Below the pieces are notes generated by a model. The model had not been told where the DNA came from. It was given only the letters and a program-made list of their open reading frames with translations, and ran no database searches. DNA of 64,000 nucleotides from assembly GCF_002160525.1 (NCBI RefSeq), contig NZ_NFKT01000008.1:1-64000 (forward strand). The letters are read 5' to 3'. Origin of the DNA: Lachnoclostridium sp. An169 (lineage in GTDB: Bacteria > Bacillota > Clostridia > Lachnospirales > Lachnospiraceae). A program made the position numbers and the translations under genes. Positions 42,641 to 49,986 of this stretch are shown here, piece after piece; the stretch's first letter is position 1; every line of letters starts with the position of its first letter.

Positions 42641-44300
42641 CGTATTCCTCCATGTCTGTATAGAGATCGAGCATTTCCAGGGCGTCATACCACTTGGCAC
42701 AGCCGTCCGGAGCAAATGCTTCCTGCGTGCCGTCGGGCATGGGTCTTAATCTGGACACTTCAAACGCAGTCAGCCGCTGCATGGCCTGTTCCCCGAGAAT
42801 ATAGGTGTTGCGCATGTTCTTGAGAGAGGAACGGGGGAATTTCAGGCGGGGGCTTTTGAAATAGGCCAGATCCTTTTTAAAAGCCACCAGAGAGTATCCG
42901 CTGTTCTTCCGGTTCATTTCCTGCTGCGTTTCAGTCCGCATGCTTTCCAACCGGAAATCTACATAGTAAGGCCGTTTCAGAAGCGAGTGCCCTTCTGCCG
43001 TACGGAAATACCGCTTCCGGTATTCGCTCAGACTGACGAGCTGAACATTACTGCAGAGCTGAAAATCAAGCCAGTTCCCGATCATGCCGTCTGCGCAGTG
43101 CCGCTCTTCTTTAGCCCTCTCCTTGGCGCTCTTACAGCAGGCCTCGGCAATTTCATATCCGATGCTGAACGGAAAATGGCTGTGTATGAAGGCAATTCCG
43201 GCACAGGCGCTGATATTGTATGATATACCGGGCAAATCTGATTCCTTGCCGGAACTGTGCCCGTCTTCCCGGCTATATCCGCCTTTCCGGCTGTGTTCGT
43301 TTTCCCGGCTGTGTACGGTAATTGATTTTGCCGATACGTCCCGGAGAAAGAATTCTGTAAGAGCAAGGGCGAGTCTGGCATTTACGACGAATGTGATGTC
43401 ATCGCCGGCGACGATGATCTTCCGCAGGTATGTTCCGTTCGGGTCAAGATCTTTATTGCGGTCCGATTTCAGCCAGTCGGACAGATATTCTTCCATAGCC
43501 CGGTAAGTGCCCTCGAAGCTGTTTTTGATGGAAAGGGAGATCTCACGCATGACGGCAATGGAACGGGAATAAGAAGCCCGGTCTGTCTCGCTTAAGGACT
43601 GCATCGCCGTGCGGATCATATCGCCCATGCTGTTGCCGTCGATATGTACGATGGCCAGGAGAGACTCTTCCCCTTTCTCGGTGATCAGATTATCAAACTG
43701 TTTGGAATCCTTGTCTTCCCGGGGAAGATGCCGTCTCTTTCTCTCGGATTCCGTGCTGATGAGTTCCCCACTGTCTGCTTTGGATGTCAGCGGATATCCC
43801 GTCACGTCATCCACTGCGGTGACAGGAAGTGCACCGAGCGGTTTTGACCAGGGCATGGAAGCTTTCACATCGCCTATTTTTGCACTGACATTCAGATAAT
43901 CTTCAAAATAATTTCCGGTAACGGAGACTTTCGATACGGCAAGCTGGAGGGAATAGGTCACGTCCAGAATATATCTTGCCATCCGTTTATTCACTTCGAC
44001 GCAGTCTGTTTCGCTGCGGTAGAGGATATAGGCATTTCCGCCTCCGATCAGCAGGATCTGGGCAAGGACTGTCTCATTTGCATTATCCTGAAAAAAGCGG
44101 ATCTCTCCACCTTCTTCTTTTTCCCATTCTGTGATCACGATCCCCGCTCTGCCGGCAAACACTTCTGCTGCGGACGCCGTGAAAGCGTCGCGGATAATAT
44201 CCTCCACGAGCCGGGAGGCACCGATGATATCTTTTACTTTGTTCGTCCGGAAGATATATGCCTGGATCCCGCGGACGTCGTACATTGCAAGCACACACAT
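42612..44300 (-). CDS. cas10: Cas10-like large subunit without HD domain, AGDD palm motif
   Basis: A 562-aa protein. The N-terminus is a first Palm domain (MYDVRGIQAYIFRTNKVKDI, then GASRLVEDI), the usual Cas10 start when the HD nuclease is absent. The second Palm has IVHIDGNSMGDMIRTAM (about 217-233) and KIIVAGDDITFVVNARLALA, where AGDD replaces the usual GGDD. The paired Asp residues remain, so cyclic oligoadenylate synthesis is still possible. A Ser/Arg/Gly-rich repeat insert (about 327-353) follows. No DNase domain is seen. GGAGGAGCAGACC precedes the ATG. It is the signature subunit of the type III complex. Confidence 0.85.
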   Translation of the reverse strand: MCVLAMYDVRGIQAYIFRTNKVKDIIGASRLVEDIIRDAFTASAAEVFAGRAGIVITEWEKEEGGEIRFFQDNANETVLAQILLIGGGNAYILYRSETDCVEVNKRMARYILDVTYSLQLAVSKVSVTGNYFEDYLNVSAKIGDVKASMPWSKPLGALPVTAVDDVTGYPLTSKADSGELISTESERKRRHLPREDKDSKQFDNLITEKGEESLLAIVHIDGNSMGDMIRTAMQSLSETDRASYSRSIAVMREISLSIKNSFEGTYRAMEEYLSDWLKSDRNKDLDPNGTYLRKIIVAGDDITFVVNARLALALTEFFLRDVSAKSITVHSRENEHSRKGGYSREDGHSSGKESDLPGISYNISACAGIAFIHSHFPFSIGYEIAEACCKSAKERAKEERHCADGMIGNWLDFQLCSNVQLVSLSEYRKRYFRTAEGHSLLKRPYYVDFRLESMRTETQQEMNRKNSGYSLVAFKKDLAYFKSPRLKFPRSSLKNMRNTYILGEQAMQRLTAFEVSRLRPMPDGTQEAFAPDGCAKWYDALEMLDLYTDMEEYDEKAEEAEE

Positions 44301-44342
44301 GGTCTGCTCCTCCTTTCTGTTCCCGGATGCTTCGGGATTATT

Positions 44343-45137
44343 TCAGGAAACTACATTTTGCGGGAAATAAGACTCCCGGTCCATATTCCAGTGCATGCAC
44401 TCTACACAGAATCCCAGTTTCCGCGCTTCATTTACAGCGATGACAGTCAGCGGTTTCAGACCGCAGAGATAAAACCGTACCGCATGTTTCCCGTTCTGAC
44501 CTGCACTGGCCTGTATCCTCTGCAGGGAAGCGGAGGCTGTCTCGGACAGAAACCTGAAATCAAACATCCTGTCATCCGGGATATTTTCCCCGGTAAGGCC
44601 GTCGCCGGAAAAAATGATATTTCCATCTGTGACGGCAGTGTTCAGTTCGGAGCAGGTCCCGATGTTGTGCCGGTTCAGCAGGACACAGGGGATTGCTTCA
44701 CTCTCCGGGCAGAAGCCGGATGCACAATGGCAGTCTGCGGGAAAGCAACAGTCCGTGGCAGGATGACAGTCAGCCTGCCCGGTCAGAAATTCAGTTCCCC
44801 GGTATATTTCTTCTTCCCGGTCCCAGAAGTATACGGTCAGACTCCGGCTTACCCATATCAGACAGTTCAGGACAGCGATCAGGGAGAAGTCGGTAGTCTT
44901 TCTTGTGACATAAAACTCGGAGTCGATATTTTCGCAGTGCTTCATACATTCCCGGATCTTCTGGGAAAAATATCTTTCCAGAAGTCCGACGTCCTCAAAA
45001 TTTTCACGGCTGTATCCGTCAATATTGTAAAGGTCATATCTTCCGTCTTTTTCCGGAAGAAGAGCGACCATGGAGTCCACGTTCCAGTCCGGGACCATTC
45101 CAAATCTTATGGTTTCATTTTTTACAGATTCACTCAT
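44343..45137 (-). CDS. Unknown CRISPR-locus protein with Cys-rich insert
   Basis: A 264-aa soluble protein, not recognised. Start MSESVKNETIRFGMVPDWNV; middle helix FSLIAVLNCLIWVSRSLTVY; end FYLCGLKPLTVIAVNEARKL then CVECMHWNMDRESYF. Residues about 123-148 are a Cys/His-rich stretch (ADCHPATDCCFPADCHCASG) that looks like an insert and might bind metal. It stands 42 bp before cas10 and 118 bp after the 913-aa gene on the same strand. A sensor or accessory role is possible but nothing diagnostic is visible. Confidence 0.55.
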   Translation of the reverse strand: MSESVKNETIRFGMVPDWNVDSMVALLPEKDGRYDLYNIDGYSRENFEDVGLLERYFSQKIRECMKHCENIDSEFYVTRKTTDFSLIAVLNCLIWVSRSLTVYFWDREEEIYRGTEFLTGQADCHPATDCCFPADCHCASGFCPESEAIPCVLLNRHNIGTCSELNTAVTDGNIIFSGDGLTGENIPDDRMFDFRFLSETASASLQRIQASAGQNGKHAVRFYLCGLKPLTVIAVNEARKLGFCVECMHWNMDRESYFPQNVVS

Positions 45138-45255
45138 CTCTTTTCTTAATATCCTCCTTCAAATGTTATGCATCTCTGATTCAGTATTACACAGAGTGCG
45201 GCCTGTGTGCTGAGAATAAGATACTCCATTTCAGAAGAAAAAGGGGTATAAAATT

Positions 45256-47997
45256 TCAAAAATTGCATGCGGACAGTAATTCCCTGTTTCTCTCTTTCCC
45301 TTCTATCCGGGCACGCAGAACTTCCGCGGTTTCCCTCGGGCTGATCGTGTCGAAGTCGATGATCGATGAAAGCGCGAGCATGATCTGGTGGATCCTGCGG
45401 AACTCGAACCTCGGAAATTCCACGGAGAAAAGGACGTCATTTTCTTCTTTCAGATACTGTCCGAAACAGTTGAACTCCCGGAAGTAGTTGTAGAGAAGAT
45501 CAATGTTCTTTTCATGGAATGTTCCGGGAAGGAGCCGAAACCGCACCAGGCATTTTTTCAGCTCGTTGCTGTAGACGGCTTCGTTTACCGGCTGTTCAGC
45601 AGAGCCTGAAACCGCACTTAGTTTATCCGCAAGGAGTTTGGCCGGCGGTGTCTGTACCAGTTCAGGGTACGCGCAGAAACGGCCGCTTCCGGTGAGAAAA
45701 TCTGTGATATCTTCTTCCGGAATATCCATAAGCTCTCTCTGAAAATCGGGGAAACTGAAATCCTTTGTCAGATGTTCTCTCATCAATTTTAAAATTTCTG
45801 ACTTATACCAGATCTCAGCCTCCTGGAAGAGGGAAACTCCGTTTAAAAGGCGCTCGTTTTCATTGGGAGAACAGCCGGAAGCGGATTCCGCAATATACTC
45901 ATAAATATACTGAAAGCTTCCCAGGAGCAGGTCTTCCATATCTTGTTTTATATCAGATGAAAGGACGCGGGAAGCCTTCACGGTTTTGCGCAGATCCTCG
46001 TAACGCCTGATAAAAGATTGTGTATGGTCTGCAGTACCGGGTCTGCGGTTCTGCCTGCGGATGATATATGCACAGAGGTAATAATATCTGTCGGAGAGAG
46101 AAAATATGGAGTCTCTGCTGTGCCGGACCGAATTTTTTACATTAAAGTCTGCATATTTCACGGCGCAGCTTCTTTTTTCCTTCAGATCATATACCATAAT
46201 CGTAAAAGGTTCCGGATGGTCCTCTGCCATGAACTGGCTGTAGTTCATATCAAGAATGTAGGGGATACAGAGGTGTACCTTCTTTCCGGATGGCGATGCT
46301 TCCCGCGTTTCGGTGATACAGCATGCCCTGTACCGGATCTTTTTTATGATCTCGCGGTATTTTTCTGCCTGGACAGGGGATTCCAGGTCGGGAAAGATCC
46401 CGTCGAAACAGCTTTTCCCGGAGGATCTGTCGAGAAAGAGATTTTTTTCGCCGACGATCTCCGCGAGTGAATTTGTCCATTCCTCATATTGTTTTTGATC
46501 GGAAAGATCAAGAAAAATCCGGCAGAAATTCGGAAACTTCCTTACTGCCCATTCAAACCAACAGAGTTCTTCCTGTGTCGGGCAGGTCTTCAGTTCAGGA
46601 TCTGAAGCCATGCTGTTGTAATAGCTGAACAGGTAAGGCGTTTTCAGCCCGCTTGTTTCCAGATCCTCCTCATTGTATGTAAACAGAGGAGCGGCAGGCA
46701 CTTTAAAGAAATCACAGTGGCTGTGATCTTTCCGAAGCGGAGGAAGTGAAGGAACTGCTGCAAAATCTCCGAATGAATCGCACCAGCGGGAAAACTCTTC
46801 CAGTTCGTCCTCACGTATTTTGTACACGCATTGAATGACATTCCACGTTTCTGCTCCTGTTTCTCTGTAGTAGGGACTGGAATAGTGAAAGCCCTTTTTT
46901 AGCAAAAGAGTTTTACGCAGGGGAATCCAGATCTCAGCCCATCTGTTTTCGAGATAGCCGGTTACTTTGTTGAGCAGAAAATATACCGGTATTTCATATT
47001 CTTTTACCTCCTGAAAAGAAGATATGTTTTTAACTTCCTGACCTTCGACAGGATAAAACTGACCTTTCAGAAATACTTCTTCATTTTTCCCCATGAATCC
47101 CCGGCCGCCAAAATCGATCCCGGGTTTCGTTATTTCATATTTTGTATTGCTGCCCGCGTCGGTTTTCTGAATCCGTATTCCTGCATCCTGTGCTTTTATG
47201 ATCCGGTAAATGTTCTCAAACTGGAGTCCGCGCAGGGGCGGGATTCCGCGGATAATGACAGGTAGTGTGTCAGGTTCTGCTTCCCGGAAAGTTTTCAGCC
47301 GTCTCTGGAGAATATATCCCAGTGCCGATAGGGGAAGAAATTTGTCAAAAAAACCAAGCATGGTGAGGACATTCCTGCAATTTCCGGTTTCCTGAAAAGG
47401 ATTCCGGACAGAAGAGGCTCCGGAGCAAAAAAGAGAATAAATCTGTTTCTGCCGGGCATTAAATTTTACTTTTGATTTCCCTTTTGTATCAGCATATCCG
47501 CTCTCTGTCAGTTCTTTCCTTGCACTGCCGACTCCCGTATATCCGCCGGGGGCATTTCCGAAAAGAGTCTGCCATAATTTTTTTGTCTCTTTCAGCTGCT
47601 TCCGCTCCTGGTATGCTTTTACCGAGTTGTTGCCGGAGGCATCCGATATGTCGCTGACATACTCATAGCCCTTCCCTTTCAGTGTATACAGATAATTCTG
47701 CCAGGATTCTTCTCCGGGCTGATAAGTGGTTTTTTCAATATAATGCCTTCCGGCTTCTTTTTTGGAATCAGCACCGATCAGACTGGCGTCCGCCTGTTTC
47801 AGATGAAAGTTCTCATGATTAAGAACGATCTTCAGGCAGTCGGACATCTTGGTATATTCCAGATATCCGGCGGATTTTTCCAACATCTTTTTTAAAATTA
47901 CCTCCTGGACAGCCATGTCGTATACGAAAAAATATTTCAGTTTATCCGATTTTGACTGCTCCAGAGTATTGAGATAGTAAGTGTTATCATTCGACAT
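45256..47997 (-). CDS. Large protein of unknown function leading the type III operon
   Basis: A 913-aa soluble protein; no family firmly recognised. The first about 75 residues are helical (LKYFFVYDMAVQEVILKKML). The centre holds VRNPFQETGNCRNVLTMLGF and FLPLSALGYILQRRLKTF, then a beta-rich part (VKEYEIPVYFLLNKVTGYLE). Later parts (PEPFTIMVYDLKEKRSCAVK) and the tail (VLFSVEFPRFEFRRIHQIML, DFDTISPRETAEVLRARIEG) recall WYL and its C-terminal extension, so a ligand-sensing regulator or effector is conceivable. It is first in the cas transcript, starts after AGGAGG, and has TATAAT about 75 bp upstream. Confidence 0.55.
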   Translation of the reverse strand: MSNDNTYYLNTLEQSKSDKLKYFFVYDMAVQEVILKKMLEKSAGYLEYTKMSDCLKIVLNHENFHLKQADASLIGADSKKEAGRHYIEKTTYQPGEESWQNYLYTLKGKGYEYVSDISDASGNNSVKAYQERKQLKETKKLWQTLFGNAPGGYTGVGSARKELTESGYADTKGKSKVKFNARQKQIYSLFCSGASSVRNPFQETGNCRNVLTMLGFFDKFLPLSALGYILQRRLKTFREAEPDTLPVIIRGIPPLRGLQFENIYRIIKAQDAGIRIQKTDAGSNTKYEITKPGIDFGGRGFMGKNEEVFLKGQFYPVEGQEVKNISSFQEVKEYEIPVYFLLNKVTGYLENRWAEIWIPLRKTLLLKKGFHYSSPYYRETGAETWNVIQCVYKIREDELEEFSRWCDSFGDFAAVPSLPPLRKDHSHCDFFKVPAAPLFTYNEEDLETSGLKTPYLFSYYNSMASDPELKTCPTQEELCWFEWAVRKFPNFCRIFLDLSDQKQYEEWTNSLAEIVGEKNLFLDRSSGKSCFDGIFPDLESPVQAEKYREIIKKIRYRACCITETREASPSGKKVHLCIPYILDMNYSQFMAEDHPEPFTIMVYDLKEKRSCAVKYADFNVKNSVRHSRDSIFSLSDRYYYLCAYIIRRQNRRPGTADHTQSFIRRYEDLRKTVKASRVLSSDIKQDMEDLLLGSFQYIYEYIAESASGCSPNENERLLNGVSLFQEAEIWYKSEILKLMREHLTKDFSFPDFQRELMDIPEEDITDFLTGSGRFCAYPELVQTPPAKLLADKLSAVSGSAEQPVNEAVYSNELKKCLVRFRLLPGTFHEKNIDLLYNYFREFNCFGQYLKEENDVLFSVEFPRFEFRRIHQIMLALSSIIDFDTISPRETAEVLRARIEGKERNRELLSACNF

Positions 47998-48068
47998 TTT
48001 CCGCGCCTCCTGAACGTTTATCTTCTGCAGGGAGTGGAAACACCACTCTGAATGTATGAAACACAGCT

Positions 48069-48074
48069 ATTATA
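48069..48074 (-). promoter_or_regulatory. Promoter (-10) of the cas operon
   Basis: Minus-strand TATAAT preceded by CATGG, about 72 bp before the 913-aa gene. In the leader RNA a GAGTGG/CCACTC hairpin (48032-48048) lies between promoter and RBS. The -35 box is weak. Confidence 0.5.
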
Positions 48075-48205
48075 CCATGTTTTGGCGGCATGTATATCAT
48101 TGAAGAGAAAAACGATGGGTTTTATACCCGTTTTTTTCATCCGGGGAAGTTATCCTGTAATTACAGAAATCAATGGATAACTGTGAGAAAAAGAAGGAGA
48201 GGAGA

Positions 48206-48556
48206 ATGAGTATGGATCAGATACTTGAAAAACTGGTAACCGGAGTATTCACATATGAAGGATACCTCAATGATGGGCTGTTCGGAGATAAAATTAACAG
48301 CGTATTAGTAACGGAGAGTGGAGAATTTCACTGGTGGGCGCTTCTGATACTGATTGTCCTTGGGCTGCTTCTGGCAGGAGTGATGATGGATTCTGACGAG
48401 GACATTGAAATCCGGCTGAGAATTGTTATATCAGTGGTGCTTTTCGCTGCGGTTCTGGCAGGGGTAAGAGGAGCGCTGTGCATAGGAGTGATCGCATCTT
48501 TCGCAATTTGGGGTGTGATTTTAGCCGGAATCAGATGTTGGGAATATTTTAAATGA
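48206..48556 (+). CDS. Small membrane protein, unknown
   Basis: A 116-aa protein. Soluble N-terminus of about 45 residues (MDQILEKLVTGVFTYEGYLN), then three TM segments (WWALLILIVLGLLLAGVMM; IVISVVLFAAVLAGV; LCIGVIASFAIWGVILAG) with an acidic loop DSDEDIE between the first two. Start 48206 follows GGAGAGG; the longer frame at 48173 lacks an RBS. It is the first of three small membrane-protein genes in a row (gaps of 24 and 27 bp), probably one operon. No family was recognised. Confidence 0.6.
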   Translation: MSMDQILEKLVTGVFTYEGYLNDGLFGDKINSVLVTESGEFHWWALLILIVLGLLLAGVMMDSDEDIEIRLRIVISVVLFAAVLAGVRGALCIGVIASFAIWGVILAGIRCWEYFK

Positions 48557-48580
48557 GAAAAACAGCAGGAGGAAAAGAAT

Positions 48581-49039
48581 ATGAACCAGATGCTTTACAG
48601 ACTTTTTGAATCCAACAAATTTATTTTCTTTGCTATAATTATTGTGGGAACTTTCTCGTTTTTGTTATATCCTGTCAGAGAGAATGAGGAAGGAGACACT
48701 TCTTTCCTGTGGATAACTCCGGTGTCGATCTGGCTTTTAGTGGAAAACATCTGTAAAACACTGGAGATTTCCATACCGGAAATATGGAGCAAAATCGCAG
48801 TGATTGTATGTTTCCTTTTTATTCTGGTGATGATTGCCCATTCGATAATGTGCGACCGCACAATCTTTTCGCTGTTCAATATCCTGGGAAATCTGACTGT
48901 TATGTATGCGGTGCCGACAATCGTGTATATGGCGGTAATAGCTGCCCTGTACTTTATCGGATGGGCAGCGATCATAGTCGTCGGGATACCGGCATTGATT
49001 TTTGCCGCTGCGCTGGCGGAAGAGAGAGTATATGACTGA
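48581..49039 (+). CDS. Small membrane protein, unknown
   Basis: A 152-aa protein with four to five TM segments (FIFFAIIIVGTFSFLLYPV; IAVIVCFLFILVMIAHSIM; IVYMAVIAALYFIGWAAIIV) and short loops. AGGAGG lies before the ATG. It is second of the three-gene set. No conserved charged motif suggests transport or catalysis, and it was not recognised. Confidence 0.6.
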   Translation: MNQMLYRLFESNKFIFFAIIIVGTFSFLLYPVRENEEGDTSFLWITPVSIWLLVENICKTLEISIPEIWSKIAVIVCFLFILVMIAHSIMCDRTIFSLFNILGNLTVMYAVPTIVYMAVIAALYFIGWAAIIVVGIPALIFAAALAEERVYD

Positions 49040-49066
49040 AAAATAAAGGGGAAGGAGAACGGAACG

Positions 49067-49429
49067 ATGAAAAAATTATTATTTACCGTGGCTTCGCTTG
49101 TAGCAGCTTTTGCAATCGGCTGGGAGTTTGGAAAGCGATGGATGCCGGGATTCTTTTACAATTTTTTGCATACCCATCAAAGCATGGAGCGTGTGCTGTT
49201 GATTGGAGAATGGACGGGCGCGATTGCCGCTTTTGTGATCATGGCAGTTTACATTGTTCTGGCTGTGGATAAGTACCGGATCCGGGATTTCCTGTTGGGA
49301 ATCGTGATTCTGGTGATTGCCGGCGGCGTGCTGGCGGTCGCGGCTAAGATATTTATGACAGGAGTATATATCCTTGTGGTAGTTCTGCTTATCGTTGGCT
49401 GGATTCTTTATTCGTGGTTGAGTGACTGA
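49067..49429 (+). CDS. Small membrane protein, unknown
   Basis: A 120-aa protein with four TM segments: an N-terminal one (LLFTVASLVAAFAIGWEFG), TGAIAAFVIMAVYIVLAV, FLLGIVILVIAGGVLAVAA and TGVYILVVVLLIVGWILYSW. GAAGGAG precedes the ATG. It is third in the set; the BlaI operator begins 64 bp after its stop, so BlaI control starts after it. No family was recognised. Confidence 0.6.
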   Translation: MKKLLFTVASLVAAFAIGWEFGKRWMPGFFYNFLHTHQSMERVLLIGEWTGAIAAFVIMAVYIVLAVDKYRIRDFLLGIVILVIAGGVLAVAAKIFMTGVYILVVVLLIVGWILYSWLSD

Positions 49430-49492
49430 AAAATGGAGATAAGACAGTTGGAAAATAATATTTCTGAAAACAATACATGCCGCTTGACACAT

Positions 49493-49540
49493 ACCTCCCT
49501 ACAGTTGTAGTATAATTATACACTACAACTGTAGGGAGGT
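49493..49540. promoter_or_regulatory. BlaI operator: 18-bp perfect inverted repeat over promoter and RBS
   Basis: ACCTCCCTACAGTTGTAG (49493-49510) and CTACAACTGTAGGGAGGT (49523-49540) are perfect inverted copies. They contain TACA-N-TGTA type half-sites typical of BlaI/MecI operators. TTGACA at 49484-49489 and TATAAT at 49511-49516 flank and fill it (a TAGTAT at 49508 gives better spacing). The right arm also contains the blaI SD, so the RNA could hide it in a hairpin. Confidence 0.85.
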
Positions 49541-49548
49541 GTTTTTGT

Positions 49549-49914
49549 ATGGCAGATTTATCCGATCGTGAATGGACGGTTCTTGAAGCGCTCTGGGACT
49601 CGGATGGCGCGGAGCTTGGTGTGCTCTCCCGGATGCTCCGCCCGGAGACCGGATGGAGCGCCAACACGCTTCACACCTATCTCACCCGTATGGAGAAGAA
49701 AGGTCTGGTGAGTATCGATAAGACCTGTTCGCCCCACATTTACCGGGCTGCGGTGGAGAGAGAGGCGTGCAGGGCAAAGGAGAGAAAGAGTTTCCTGGAC
49801 AGAGTCTATCAGGGTTCTGCAGGGGATCTGATTGCCGCGTTCCTGAAAGAGGAGAGAATTTCTCCGGAGGAGAAAGAGAAGCTCCGGCGGATGCTCGACG
49901 ACATGGAAGTCTAA
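49549..49914 (+). CDS. blaI: BlaI/MecI/CopY family repressor
   Basis: A 121-aa winged-helix dimer repressor: LSDREWTVLEALWDSDGAEL, then the recognition segment WSANTLHTYLTRMEKKGLVS (about 37-56), and the C-terminal dimer helix region AGDLIAAFLKEERISPEEKE. It binds the palindrome directly upstream and so represses itself and the M56 peptidase gene starting 72 bp later. In known systems the M56 partner triggers its cleavage. No beta-lactamase gene is nearby; the symbol names the family only. Confidence 0.9.
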   Translation: MADLSDREWTVLEALWDSDGAELGVLSRMLRPETGWSANTLHTYLTRMEKKGLVSIDKTCSPHIYRAAVEREACRAKERKSFLDRVYQGSAGDLIAAFLKEERISPEEKEKLRRMLDDMEV

Positions 49915-49986
49915 AGGAGCATAGCGGATATCAGGAGGCGGCGATGCAGAAAATGAAAAAGGACTGAGAGAAAAGGGGGTGTTCTT

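Noticed and set aside
48110..48140. Hairpin GGGT/ACCC with T-run as a terminator
   Set aside because: No plus-strand gene ends upstream, and the stem is only four to five pairs.
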